The notes beneath the pieces are model-generated. The model searched no databases and had not been told where the DNA came from. It saw only the letters and a program-made list of their open reading frames with translations. A stretch of DNA of 64,000 nucleotides, from positions 1 to 64,000 of the forward strand of contig NZ_ATHL01000127.1 of the NCBI RefSeq assembly GCF_000445125.1, read 5' to 3'. The position numbers and the translations under genes are program-made. Below, in pieces: positions 6,916 to 15,203 of this stretch. The DNA is from Novosphingobium lindaniclasticum LE124 (GTDB taxonomy: Bacteria; Pseudomonadota; Alphaproteobacteria; Sphingomonadales; Sphingomonadaceae). The first letter of the stretch is position 1. Every line of letters starts with the position of its first letter.

Positions 6916-8765
6916 TCGATAATCTCCATCGTGCCCTTAGGCTTTTCCTTGCCGTCCAGCGGCTCATTCATGAGGATGTGCATGGTCGCCCAAGCCAAGT
7001 CGGCATGGCCATCGTCACCGCCGCGCCCGGCCTTAAAGGTCACGTTGCGCCCGCTGGTGGTCAGCGTCTTCTTGATCGAAACGAAGGCCGATACGATGTC
7101 GAGATAGCTGCTATCGAACGCCAGGCGCCCGCGCCGGATCACGTTCTGCGCTTTCATGATCATGCCCGCCTTCACTTCCAGCGAGTATTCGATCTTGGCG
7201 ACGGAACAGCCGGGCAGCGCGCCGGACTTAGCCAACAGCTGATAGACACCGGCGCCAACACCAGTCGCGTCAACGCCGAGGTACGTGCAGTTGTACCGGC
7301 CCAGCATGGCCTGGATGAATGCCGCCTGCTCTTCGAAGTCCTGGCCGCGCAGCGGGTGGCGTTCGAGGATACGGAACGTCCCGCCCTCCGACAGGGGCGG
7401 CGCCGCGATCACCAGCCCCGCGTTGTCGCCATTCTCACTCGACTGCGGATCATAGCCCGCCCAGACCACGCGATTGCCATAGGGCCGCGCGGCCTCCGGG
7501 TTGAAGTCCTCCCATTCGACTAGGCTGTCGCAGCCGCAGGCGATCAGATCGTTGAACTTGAAGGCGGACAGGCTGTCGTCGACGAACTCGCACATGTAGA
7601 GGTTCGCGAACTCGTCGGCGGCGTATTCGTCCTCAAGCTCTTCGATATCGAACAGGTCGCAGCCTGCGAGGTCCGCGTCGCGGATGTTGACGATGTGGCG
7701 CCACACCCGATCCGGCCCGACGTTGCCAGCGGCAAGCGCCGCGTGGCTGACGTCGATCTCGATCCGGTCGGCCTTCTTCCGGCGCTTGTTGCGCCGCTCG
7801 CCGGTCCAGTACGGGTAGGCCGGGTGCGCGATGGTCGATGGCGTGGAGAAGTAGGTTTTCCGCCACTTCTTGTGCGTCGCCATACCTGAGGCGACCTTGT
7901 TCAATTCCTCGAATGAGTGGACCCAGAAGAATTCGTCGAAGTAGAAGTTGCCGCTACGGCCCTGCGCGGTGCGGAAGTTGGTGCCGAGGAAGTGCAGTTC
8001 GGCCCCGGCCTCTTCCGGCGGGCGCAGGTCGGACGTGATAACCATCGGGTCGCCCGCCAGCGATACGCCCACCAGCTTGGCGAAGCTGACGATGTAGGAG
8101 CGGAACTGGTGGGCCTGCGCCTTCGAGGCCGACAGGAAGATCTGGTTACGCCCGGTCTCGATCGCGTCCATCAGCGCTTCGAAGGCGAAGAAGTAGGTCG
8201 CGCCGATCTGGCGCGACTTCAGGATCATGCGGGTGCGCTGATCCTTCTCCTTCCACCAGCGCAGCTGATAGTCGAAGCACCCGTCGAGGAAGATGCGCTT
8301 GAGTTCCTCGGCCTGCTCTTCGGTGAAATGGTTCTTCTTCGGCGCCTTGCGCGGCCCGGCGTTGCGATTGCCGACCTTCTCGTTGAGGTCACCGCTATGG
8401 CCGCCCGGCTGTTCGAAGCGGCGGACGCGGGCGAGGCTCTCGATCGAGCGGTTGAGCGCATCCATCTCGACGAGGTCCGCGCTGGTCTTTTTCTCCTTCG
8501 CGATCAGCGTCAGCAGCCGGATCTCGATGCCGTCCTCGATCTTCTTGATCGACGGCGCCTCGTCCCACTTGTCGCGTTGGCGCCACGATTCGATCGTCGG
8601 GCGCGGGATCGGTTTGCCCTGATCGTTCGTCACGCCGTGCAGTGCGAACTCGTCGGCGATCTGCGTCACGCCCCACCCGCGCCAGTAGAGGCTGCGCGCA
8701 TGGCGACGCGGATCGAACTTCCATGCGGAAGCCAGCGGGTCGGGCAGGGTCGCGTTCGTGCTCAT
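6912..8765 (-). CDS. P: P2-like terminase large subunit (gpP)
   Basis: This is the ATPase and nuclease subunit that packages DNA. An N-terminal HTH region (RSLYWRGWGVTQIADEF, WRQRDKWDE) precedes the ATPase domain with MILKSRQIGATYF as the Walker A-like segment and YFDEFFWV as the Walker B segment. A nuclease domain follows with AGYDPQSS and YLGVDATGVG. I place the start at ATG 8765 (MSTNATLPDPLAS); an ATG at 8777 and a TTG at 8798 are also possible, and none has a clear Shine-Dalgarno. It is transcribed away from the scaffold gene, with a 10-base inverted repeat (8807-8838) in the divergent promoter region. Confidence 0.95.
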   Translation of the reverse strand: MSTNATLPDPLASAWKFDPRRHARSLYWRGWGVTQIADEFALHGVTNDQGKPIPRPTIESWRQRDKWDEAPSIKKIEDGIEIRLLTLIAKEKKTSADLVEMDALNRSIESLARVRRFEQPGGHSGDLNEKVGNRNAGPRKAPKKNHFTEEQAEELKRIFLDGCFDYQLRWWKEKDQRTRMILKSRQIGATYFFAFEALMDAIETGRNQIFLSASKAQAHQFRSYIVSFAKLVGVSLAGDPMVITSDLRPPEEAGAELHFLGTNFRTAQGRSGNFYFDEFFWVHSFEELNKVASGMATHKKWRKTYFSTPSTIAHPAYPYWTGERRNKRRKKADRIEIDVSHAALAAGNVGPDRVWRHIVNIRDADLAGCDLFDIEELEDEYAADEFANLYMCEFVDDSLSAFKFNDLIACGCDSLVEWEDFNPEAARPYGNRVVWAGYDPQSSENGDNAGLVIAAPPLSEGGTFRILERHPLRGQDFEEQAAFIQAMLGRYNCTYLGVDATGVGAGVYQLLAKSGALPGCSVAKIEYSLEVKAGMIMKAQNVIRRGRLAFDSSYLDIVSAFVSIKKTLTTSGRNVTFKAGRGGDDGHADLAWATMHILMNEPLDGKEKPKGTMEIIE

Positions 8766-8806
8766 GCCGGCGACCATGCCGCGCGTTTTCGCCGTCAATC
8801 ACCGCT

Positions 8807-8838
8807 ATCCATTTGGCCCAGCGGCAGACCAAATGGAT
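8807..8838. promoter_or_regulatory. Inverted repeat ATCCATTTGG-N12-CCAAATGGAT, proposed Ogr-type activator site 1
   Basis: This is a perfect 10-base inverted repeat with a 12-base spacer between the divergent P and O genes. In P2 the same position carries the divergent late promoters, activated by Ogr at a dyad whose arms are also 12 bases apart. Related repeats with the same spacing occur before J (15873) and before V (22792). Its centre lies 45-57 bases from the possible P starts and 104 bases from O. Binding of the zinc-finger protein encoded at 32802 is inferred, not seen. Confidence 0.75.
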
Positions 8839-8926
8839 GCCCTTGAGATGATGCGCCTCAGCGGTCCTTTTGGCCGGAACAACACCGCTGCCGAACCCGC
8901 CGCACCCTCAAGGAACCGGACCGATC

Positions 8927-9748
8927 ATGGCCAAGAGCAAGTTTTTCCGCGTCGCCGTCGAAGGCGCAACCGTCGATGGCCGCACGATCGAACGTGTCTG
9001 GCTGGAACAGATGGCCGCCAACTACAACGCAGACACCTACACCGCTCGCATCAACTGCGAGCACATCGCGGGCTATAGCCCGGACAAGCCGTTCAACGCC
9101 TATGGCTCGGTCCTGTCGCTGAAGACCGAAGAGGTCGAACTGACCATCGGCGGCGAAAAGAAGACGCTGCTGGCGCTCTACGCCGAGATCGACGCCAACG
9201 ATCAGCTGCTCGCAATCAACAAGGCAGGGCAGAAGCTGTTCACCAGCTGCGAAATCCATCCCTCCTTTGCCGACACCAAGGAAGCCTACCTTGTCGGCCT
9301 CGCGATTACCGATCAGCCCGCATCGCTCGGCACCGAACCGCTCAAGTTCGCGGCCATGTCGCGCCCGAACGTCTTCTCCACTGCGCACGAGACAATAATC
9401 GAAATCGAGCCGTCGCTCGACGGCGCGACCATCGCCGAAGCGACCAAGTCCGGCTTCATCGCCGCGTTCGCCACGCTCTTCAAGTCGGACAAGCCCAAGG
9501 AACCGGTCACCCCGCCTCCGGCTCCGGCACCCGCAAACGACAACGCGCCCGACATCGAACGCTTCGCTGCCGTCATGGGTGAACAGGTCGCACTGGCGGT
9601 CAAGCCCGCCAACGACGCGATTGCCGCCCTGCAGGCCGACTTCGCCGACCTCAAGTCCACCCTCGAAACCACCGAAGAGCCGGGCAACTTCACGCGCTCT
9701 CCGGCGACCGGCGGCAGCGGCAACGCCCAGTACCTCACCGACTGCTGA
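8927..9748 (+). CDS. O: P2-like capsid scaffolding protein/protease (gpO)
   Basis: This 273-residue protein matches the GPO family: FFRVAVEGATVDGRTIER at the N-terminus, then EHIAGYSPDKPFNAYGSVLSL and LVGLAITDQPASLGTEPLKFA. In P2 the N-terminal half is a serine protease that matures the capsid and the C-terminal half is the internal scaffold. The C-terminal region here is proline- and alanine-rich followed by a helical segment, consistent with that. The start is the ATG at 8927, behind AAGGAAC. It is first in the rightward capsid operon O-N-M-L. Confidence 0.95.
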   Translation: MAKSKFFRVAVEGATVDGRTIERVWLEQMAANYNADTYTARINCEHIAGYSPDKPFNAYGSVLSLKTEEVELTIGGEKKTLLALYAEIDANDQLLAINKAGQKLFTSCEIHPSFADTKEAYLVGLAITDQPASLGTEPLKFAAMSRPNVFSTAHETIIEIEPSLDGATIAEATKSGFIAAFATLFKSDKPKEPVTPPPAPAPANDNAPDIERFAAVMGEQVALAVKPANDAIAALQADFADLKSTLETTEEPGNFTRSPATGGSGNAQYLTDC

Positions 9749-9790
9749 TCAGCCCCGCCAGCCCCCGCCACCCACCGGAGTATCTTTCCC

Positions 9791-10843
9791 ATGCAGACTT
9801 CCACCCGCCTGCTGCTCAATGCCTTCGTCGCGCAGGTCGCGAAGCTCAACGGCCTGCCGCAGGAATTCACCGCCACCCCCGGCAAGCTCGACAAGTTCAA
9901 CGTCTCGCCCGCCATCGAGCAGAAGCTGCAGGCCAAGCTGCGCACGATCAGCGATTTCATGTCGCGCATCAACGTAATGCCCGTGGTCAACCAGCAGGGT
10001 AGCCGCGTCAGCGTCGGCGTGAAGCGCTCGATGGCAAGCCGCACCAATCGCGCCGCCGGAAATCGTCGTTTGCCGCAGGACATCACCGGCTCCGATCAGA
10101 TCGACCAGTACCTCTGCAAGAAGACCGACTTCGACTACGCCTGGTCTTACGAAACGCTTGATGCCTGGGCGCACATGCCCGAATTCCAGCAGCTGTGCCG
10201 CGATGCCGTGCTCGCCCAGAAGGCCGAGGACATCATGTGCATCGGCTTCAACGGCGTCGATGCCGCCGTTGAGACCGACCGCGAGGAATTCCCGCTGCTG
10301 CAGGACGTCAACTACGGTTGGCTCCACAAGATCCGCACCTATGCCTCGAGCCGCGTCATGGCGCACGGCGCCCTGGACAACGCCAATATCTACGTCTCGG
10401 ACACTGGCTCCGCCGACTACTCGAACCTCGACGCGCTGGTCTTCGATGCCATCCAGACCCTGATCCACGAACGCTACCGCACCGCGACGGACCTTGTCGT
10501 GATGGTCGGCGGTGACCTCGTCCACGACAAATATTTCAAGATCGTCGAGGAAGCCGGTAACACCGCCACTGAGCAGGTCGCGCGCGACGTCCTGATGTCG
10601 AGCCGGCAGCTGGGCGGCAAGCCGACGGTGCAGGTGCCGTTCTTCCCCGCTGGCAGCATCCTCGTCACCAGCTTCAAGAACCTGTCCTACTACTGGCAGA
10701 TCGGCACCGCGCGCCGCGCCATCCAGGACAATCCGGCGCTCGATCAGATCGATAACTTCGAGAGCATCAACGACGCCTTCATGGTCGAGGAATACGGCAA
10801 GTGCGCCCTCCTCGAAAACATCAAGATTGGTCCGAAGGCGTAA
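9791..10843 (+). CDS. N: P2-like major capsid protein (gpN)
   Basis: This 350-residue protein starts MQTSTRLLLNAFVAQVAKLNGL, nearly the canonical N-terminus of P2 gpN, the region removed by gpO during maturation. Conserved blocks include INVMPVVNQQGSRV, DITGSDQIDQYLCKKTDFDY and SSRQLGGKPTVQVPFFPAGSILVTSFKNLSYYWQ. It forms the HK97-fold shell. It follows gene O by 42 bases and precedes the small terminase gene. Length agrees with the family (about 340-360). Confidence 0.96.
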   Translation: MQTSTRLLLNAFVAQVAKLNGLPQEFTATPGKLDKFNVSPAIEQKLQAKLRTISDFMSRINVMPVVNQQGSRVSVGVKRSMASRTNRAAGNRRLPQDITGSDQIDQYLCKKTDFDYAWSYETLDAWAHMPEFQQLCRDAVLAQKAEDIMCIGFNGVDAAVETDREEFPLLQDVNYGWLHKIRTYASSRVMAHGALDNANIYVSDTGSADYSNLDALVFDAIQTLIHERYRTATDLVVMVGGDLVHDKYFKIVEEAGNTATEQVARDVLMSSRQLGGKPTVQVPFFPAGSILVTSFKNLSYYWQIGTARRAIQDNPALDQIDNFESINDAFMVEEYGKCALLENIKIGPKA

Positions 10844-10885
10844 GCCTTCGGCCATCGCCCGCCCTCATCGAGCAGGAACGACATC

Positions 10886-11740
10886 ATGACACCCGCACGT
10901 CTCCATCGGGAGCGCATGGCTGCCCTTGCTGCCGCCGCCGTTGACCCGAAGCAGGTTGTTTCCTCCGATAAGGGCGGGCAACCCTCTCCCGCGCCTGCCG
11001 ACCGCACGCCCGCGATGATCTATCGCGAGCGGGCGGCGGCAACCGCCATTGTCTCTGCGCCCGAAGGCGCTGTCACGGCGGAAAACCGTATCGCCGCCGA
11101 GATCGCGCTGCGTTTCACCCATGACCTGCGCCGCCTTAAGGAAATCCGCTCGATCGACCGGAAGATCGAGGCCAAGCGCGAAATGCTGCCCGACTACGCG
11201 GCATGGATCGAAGGCCTGCTCGCCGCCGACGCGGGTGCCGGTAACGGCACCGTGGCCGAAGTCCTGCCTACCTGCATGGTCTGGTTCATCGACATCGGCG
11301 AATTCGACCAGGCGCTCGATCTCGTGCCTTTCATCTTCCGCCACAACGTCGCGATGCCCGCGCGTTACCAGCGCGACGCGGCGACGATCGTCGTCGAGGA
11401 AATCGCAGAAGCCGCGCTCAAGCAGCAGAACGCGGGCAAGGCCTTCCCGCTCGACGTCCTCACCCGCACCGGCGAACTCACCGACGATCTCGACATCCAC
11501 GACGAGGTCCGTGCCAAGCTGCTCAAAGCGATCGGCATCGAACAGCTGCGCGTGTGTGAGGGCATGGTAGCCGAGGATTCCGCCGAAGGCCTGGCCGCTA
11601 CCATCGCCACCTTCCGCGAAGCCCAACGGCTGCACGATCGCATCGGCGTGAAGGATCGCGTCAAGCGCGCGGAAAAGCTGCTGGCTGCTGTTACCGCCGC
11701 CGCGCCCCCCGCCGACACCGGCGGCATTCCTGCCGCGTAA
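10886..11740 (+). CDS. M: P2-like terminase small subunit (gpM)
   Basis: This 284-residue protein fits the phage small terminase subunit M family: MTPARLHRERMAALAA at the N-terminus, MLPDYAAWIEGLLAADAGAGNGTVAEVLPTCMVWFIDIGEF in the centre, and RVKRAEKLLAAV near the end. It recognises the cos region and recruits the large subunit. It lies between capsid N and completion gene L, as in P2. The N-terminal copy of PARLHRERMAAL and the internal TPAMIYRERAAATAI look like a short internal repeat, which the family does not usually advertise. Confidence 0.92.
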   Translation: MTPARLHRERMAALAAAAVDPKQVVSSDKGGQPSPAPADRTPAMIYRERAAATAIVSAPEGAVTAENRIAAEIALRFTHDLRRLKEIRSIDRKIEAKREMLPDYAAWIEGLLAADAGAGNGTVAEVLPTCMVWFIDIGEFDQALDLVPFIFRHNVAMPARYQRDAATIVVEEIAEAALKQQNAGKAFPLDVLTRTGELTDDLDIHDEVRAKLLKAIGIEQLRVCEGMVAEDSAEGLAATIATFREAQRLHDRIGVKDRVKRAEKLLAAVTAAAPPADTGGIPAA

Positions 11741-11858
11741 CAAGCTCGCCCCCGGCGCTCAGGGGCGGATCGCGCGCTGCGGGAGGCTATCGAGCCGTAG
11801 GGCCGCCAGCTGACCCGATCCCCACCCCTGTTAGCCGGGCGGGCCGACATGAGGATCC

Positions 11859-12341
11859 ATGACTTTCATCGCCACCCCTCCCAGCGCCGCGATCGAGGAT
11901 CCTCCCGCCGCCGAAGGCGTGATCACCAATGACGGCTTCTTCCCCGACATCACGCCCGCCACCGTCCGCGCAGATGCCCGCATTTCCGCGAACGTCACCG
12001 CGCCTCGGCTGCGGGCGGCGATCCTGGGCGCCATCATGTCGGTGGAGCACGACCTGCGCGCCTACGCCGCGCGGTCGATTGCCGCCGGGTACGCCACGCT
12101 CGCCGATGTGCCGTCGCCCCAGCTTGACGGCCAAAGCCAGCAGCTGATCCGCTATCAGCGCGCCGTCAGCCTCTACGCCAAGGCCGAACTGGTCGAGCGC
12201 TACCGTGACTTCGATACGACCAGCGCGGGCGGCAACCAGGCGGACGATCTCACGCCCTCGATCGGCGAACTGCGCCGAGATGCCCTGCATGCCGTGCGCG
12301 ACATCCTCGGCGCATCGCGCACCACGGTGGATCTGATCTGA
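11859..12341 (+). CDS. L: P2-like head completion/stabilisation protein (gpL)
   Basis: This 160-residue protein has the GPL family core: DGFFPDITPATVRADARI, RLRAAILGAIMSVEHDLRAY and LYAKAELVERYRDFDTTSAGGNQAD. It closes the filled head before tail joining. The start at 11859 is followed by MTFIATPPSA; the stop overlaps the start of gene X by one base (TGATG). The 118 bases before it contain no gene. Confidence 0.92.
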   Translation: MTFIATPPSAAIEDPPAAEGVITNDGFFPDITPATVRADARISANVTAPRLRAAILGAIMSVEHDLRAYAARSIAAGYATLADVPSPQLDGQSQQLIRYQRAVSLYAKAELVERYRDFDTTSAGGNQADDLTPSIGELRRDALHAVRDILGASRTTVDLI

Positions 12342-12571
12342 TGGCCGCCGCGCAGAGCCTCCGGTCCAAACAGGGCGACACGCTCGATCAGCTGCTCTGG
12401 CGCGAAGCCGGGCTGGGACCGGGCGAACTGACGCGCGTGCTCGATGCCAACCCCGGCCTTGCCGACAGCGCAAAGGTGCTGCCGCTCGGCACCGTCGTCC
12501 TGATCCCGGCGACCGCGACGACCTCCACCAGCGCGAACCGCGTGCTGCCCCTCATCCAGCTTTGGAGCTGA
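12341..12571 (+). CDS. X: Tail protein X (LysM-like)
   Basis: This 76-residue protein belongs to the phage tail X family. It has a LysM-like fold signature: KQGDTLDQLLWREAG, then VLDANPGLADSAKVLPLGTVVLIP. It is needed for tail assembly and may contact the cell wall. It sits between L and the holin, the same place as in P2, and overlaps L by one base. Confidence 0.92.
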   Translation: MAAAQSLRSKQGDTLDQLLWREAGLGPGELTRVLDANPGLADSAKVLPLGTVVLIPATATTSTSANRVLPLIQLWS

Positions 12572-12574
12572 CAC

Positions 12575-12907
12575 ATGGAACTGCGCCCCGTTCTCGAAAC
12601 CGCGGCTGAATTTCTTGGCTCGCTTTCGCCCTCGCTGATCGGCTCGGCCGTCGCCCAGGCATGGAAGCCCGGCCTCTCCTACCGCCAGCGCTTCGCCCAG
12701 TGGGCGATCGGTTCGACGGTCAGCTATTACGCCACGCTGGCCATCGTCGCGCTCACCGGATGGGGCGGCCTCGTCTCCCAGTCGATCGGCTTCGGCATCG
12801 CCCTGCTCGCCTACGACGCCACGCCCAAGCTGGCCAAGGCCGCGATCGACACGCTCGCCAGCCTCCCGGCCCGCCTCGCCGACCGCTTCCTCCCCAAGAA
12901 GGACTGA
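12575..12907 (+). CDS. Probable holin of the P2-like prophage
   Basis: This 110-residue protein has two hydrophobic segments (about residues 44-64, ISSTVSYYATLAIVAL-like, and 67-85, VSQSIGFGIALLAY) and a charged C-terminus ending FLPKKD. It starts three bases after gene X and ends five bases before the endolysin gene, the exact position of P2 gene Y. Sequence similarity to a specific holin family is not obvious, so the call rests on topology and place. Confidence 0.7.
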   Translation: MELRPVLETAAEFLGSLSPSLIGSAVAQAWKPGLSYRQRFAQWAIGSTVSYYATLAIVALTGWGGLVSQSIGFGIALLAYDATPKLAKAAIDTLASLPARLADRFLPKKD

Positions 12908-12911
12908 CCCG

Positions 12912-13484
12912 ATGACCGCCAAGCCGCGCCGCGCGCTCGCCAATCCTGCCGCCTTCTTCGCTTCACTCCGCTCGATCACCGGCGGCCTCGATCAGAAGCA
13001 GGTGAACATCGTCAACGCCATCATGGCATCCGCCGCCGCATGGCCGGTGGGCTGGCTGGCCTATGCACTCGCCACCACCTGGCACGAGGCCCGCTTCACC
13101 CCGCAGCGCGAATGGGGCCTCGGCAAAGGCAGGCCCTACGCCGCCCCCGGCAAGTACGGTCAGCCGCAGTACGGACGCGGCCTCGTCCAGCTGACGTGGG
13201 ACCGCAATTACGAGTGGGCGGACAAGGCGCTCGGCCTCAAGGGCACCCTGCTCAAGAACTTCGATCTCGCCCTCGATCCCGTCCTGTCGGTGCGGATCCT
13301 CATCAAGGGTATGGAGGAAGGCGCGTTCACCGGGCGTAGCCTCAGCCGCTATATCTCCGACACCGGCACCCACGAACAGTTCGTGCAGGCCCGCCGAATC
13401 ATCAACGGCACCGACCGCGCCGACGACATCGCCGACATCGCCGACAAGATTCAGGCCGCGCTGATCAGGGGCGGATGGGCGTGA
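12912..13484 (+). CDS. Endolysin, glycoside hydrolase family 19 type
   Basis: This 190-residue chitinase-like endolysin contains LAYALATTWHEARFTPQREWG with the catalytic-type glutamate (WHEA) and a second one in QREWG. The substrate-groove motif YGRGLVQLTWDRNYEWADKALGL (about residues 88-110) follows. GH19-type phage lysins cut the peptidoglycan glycan strand. There is no signal peptide, so export depends on the holin. It lies between the holin and overlapping spanin genes, forming a complete lysis cassette. Confidence 0.92.
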   Translation: MTAKPRRALANPAAFFASLRSITGGLDQKQVNIVNAIMASAAAWPVGWLAYALATTWHEARFTPQREWGLGKGRPYAAPGKYGQPQYGRGLVQLTWDRNYEWADKALGLKGTLLKNFDLALDPVLSVRILIKGMEEGAFTGRSLSRYISDTGTHEQFVQARRIINGTDRADDIADIADKIQAALIRGGWA

Positions 13485-13879
13485 GCCTCGGCCTCTCCCA
13501 CGTCATCCTTGCCGGGGCGCTCACCGCGAGCGCTGCCGGTATCGGCGGTTTCTTCTACGGCACGGGCGTCGGCGCCGCACAGGAACAGGCCGCCCAGAAG
13601 CGGGCCCACGATGCCGCGCGCGCTGAGCGCGACCGGCTGCAAGGCCAGATCGACGCCTCCACCGAGCGCAGTCAGACCGCCGAATATGCCCGGCAGACCA
13701 ACGTCAGGGAAATTTACCATGAAAGCCAGAAGGTCATTGAGCGGCCCGTGTATCGCAATGTCTGCGTTGATGCTGATGGCGTCGGGCTGCTCGACCGCGC
13801 CGCATCGGTCGCCAATGGCGAGAGTGTCGCCAGCGCTGCTGGCACCGCCCCCGGCGCTGCCGAAGGTGCAGCGCGGTAG
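13475..13879 (+). CDS. Inner-membrane spanin (Rz-like)
   Basis: This 134-residue protein has one N-terminal membrane segment (LSHVILAGALTASAAGIGGFFYG) followed by a long charged coiled coil (AAQKRAHDAARAERDRLQGQID). That is the topology of i-spanins, which span the periplasm and pair with an outer-membrane lipoprotein to disrupt the outer membrane. The start overlaps the endolysin end by ten bases; GTG 13481 is an alternative. The o-spanin gene begins inside this gene in another frame. Confidence 0.8.
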   Translation: MGVSLGLSHVILAGALTASAAGIGGFFYGTGVGAAQEQAAQKRAHDAARAERDRLQGQIDASTERSQTAEYARQTNVREIYHESQKVIERPVYRNVCVDADGVGLLDRAASVANGESVASAAGTAPGAAEGAAR

Positions 13880-14033
13880 CACCGGCGAGATGACCGGCGC
13901 CGACGCGCATGCCAGCCTAACCGCGCTCTACGACGTCGCCGGGCAGATCCGCGCGGCCTTCATCGAATTGCAGGGGCAGGTTCGCGCCATGCAGACGCCC
14001 GGCACGGGAGGCACCGATGCGCAAGGCAAATGA
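13719..14033 (+). CDS. Outer-membrane spanin lipoprotein (Rz1-like)
   Basis: Starting at ATG 13719 (behind AGGGAA), a 104-residue protein reads MKARRSLSGPCIAMSALMLMASGCS. This is a lipoprotein signal with lipobox MASGC and cleavage before Cys24. A proline-rich stretch follows (ALLAPPPALPKVQ), typical of Rz1 proteins. It overlaps the i-spanin gene out of frame by 161 bases, the classical nested arrangement. The C-terminal part (ASLTALYDVAGQIRAAFIELQGQ) is helical and longer than in lambda Rz1. Confidence 0.82.
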   Translation: MKARRSLSGPCIAMSALMLMASGCSTAPHRSPMARVSPALLAPPPALPKVQRGSTGEMTGADAHASLTALYDVAGQIRAAFIELQGQVRAMQTPGTGGTDAQGK

Positions 14034-14535
14034 TCTGCGGCGCTGGCTCACGGCCTATCTGCCGGACCTGAAGAAGAACCCGGAGAATCTCAGCATCTAC
14101 ATCGACGCGGGCCAGATCAACGCCCGCCGGTCGAAGACGCTGTCGTTCTCCTACAGCTACGCGCTCAAGGTCACGATCTTCGACTTCGCCGCCGATCCCG
14201 ACACGCTGATGGTCCCGATCCTGGCATGGATCGAGAAGGAACAGCCGCAGTTGTTGCAGCGCGCCGACAGCCGGCCCTTCGGCTTCGAGGCACAGCCGCT
14301 CGACACCGAGAAGTTCGATATCGAGATCTCGATCGACCTGACCGAGCCGGTACTCGTGATTCCTCGTCCGGACGGCAGCGGCTACGATGTAGACCATATC
14401 CCCGAACCCAAATTCCCCGACAGCTTCGCGGGTGTCCATGCCTCGTTCCTGCAGGGCTTCGGCAATACCGAACTGCTGGTGGAGACCGAGGATCCTGAAG
14501 CCGTGCTCACGCCTGCCGTACCGCCCGCCGCATGA
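14017..14535 (+). CDS. R: Tail completion protein R
   Basis: This 172-residue protein matches P2 gpR: MRKANDLRRWLTAYLPDLKKNPENLSIYIDAGQI, then SYALKVTIFDFAADPDTLMVPILAWI. It is required for stable head-tail joining. Its start overlaps the o-spanin end by 17 bases and its end overlaps gene S by four, which preserves the P2 lysis-R-S order. Confidence 0.93.
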   Translation: MRKANDLRRWLTAYLPDLKKNPENLSIYIDAGQINARRSKTLSFSYSYALKVTIFDFAADPDTLMVPILAWIEKEQPQLLQRADSRPFGFEAQPLDTEKFDIEISIDLTEPVLVIPRPDGSGYDVDHIPEPKFPDSFAGVHASFLQGFGNTELLVETEDPEAVLTPAVPPAA

Positions 14536-15200
14536 GCGACGATCTCGCCGAACTGGAGCGGGTAGCTGGCGCGCTCCTGCGCAGCCTGTCGGCGGCCGAG
14601 CAGCGCGGCCTGATGCGGCGCATGGGCCGCGACCTTGCCGCCAGTCAGCGCCGCCGCATCGCCGCCCAGCAGCAGCCGGACGGCAGCGCCTTCGAAGCGC
14701 GGCGGGAGAAGGCACCCGCGCAGCCGGGGCGCGGCCCGGCCTGCTTCCTCTATCCGGCGGGTGGCGGCGGTGAACCCCGCCGCGTCCTGATGAAGAGTTT
14801 CACATGGGGCAGCGGCCACATGCTGACCGGCTTCGACATCGAGGCCGGTGCCATCCGCTCGTTCGAGCGCGACAAGATCGTGAAATGGCTCCCGGTACCC
14901 GAGGAGCATCGCGGCGGCAGCGCCGCGCGGAAACGCCCCGCCCGCATCCGCCGCCGCGCGATGTTCCGCCGCTTGGCCACAGCGCCATTCCTGCGAAGCG
15001 GCGTGGACGATCAGGGCGTCTGGGTCGGCTTCACCGGCAAGGTCGCCCAGATCGCCAGCGTTCATCAGTATGGATTGCGAGACAAGCCCTCGCTGCGGGC
15101 GAAGGCTGTACCATACCCCAAGCGCGAACTGCTGGGCGTGACGACGGCAGATTGCGAGAACTTGCTGGCTTTACTCTTCGCTCATTTAGATCCCGCATAG
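14532..15200 (+). CDS. S: Tail completion/virion morphogenesis protein S
   Basis: This 222-residue protein belongs to the phage virion morphogenesis family (P2 gpS, Mu gpG). The blocks LERVAGALLRSLSAAEQRGLMRRMGRDLAASQRRRIAAQQ (start), VGFTGKVAQIASVHQYGLRD (about residues 162-181) and ELLGVTTADCENLLALL (end) are conserved. It acts with gpR in tail completion. It is the last gene of the rightward block before an inserted leftward gene at 15204. Confidence 0.92.
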   Translation: MSDDLAELERVAGALLRSLSAAEQRGLMRRMGRDLAASQRRRIAAQQQPDGSAFEARREKAPAQPGRGPACFLYPAGGGGEPRRVLMKSFTWGSGHMLTGFDIEAGAIRSFERDKIVKWLPVPEEHRGGSAARKRPARIRRRAMFRRLATAPFLRSGVDDQGVWVGFTGKVAQIASVHQYGLRDKPSLRAKAVPYPKRELLGVTTADCENLLALLFAHLDPA

Positions 15201-15203
15201 CTC

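Noticed and set aside
5536..7107. 523-codon open frame on the plus strand opposite the portal gene
   Set aside because: It is antisense to the well-supported gpQ gene, rich in Arg/His/Gly and without family features; long antisense frames are usual in GC-rich DNA.
7917..8846. 309-codon plus-strand frame opposite the terminase gene
   Set aside because: It mirrors the codon structure of gpP and has no Shine-Dalgarno or domain.
9749..10855. 368-codon minus-strand frame opposite the capsid gene
   Set aside because: It is antisense to gpN, with low-complexity Asp/Val/Leu composition typical of complementary strands.
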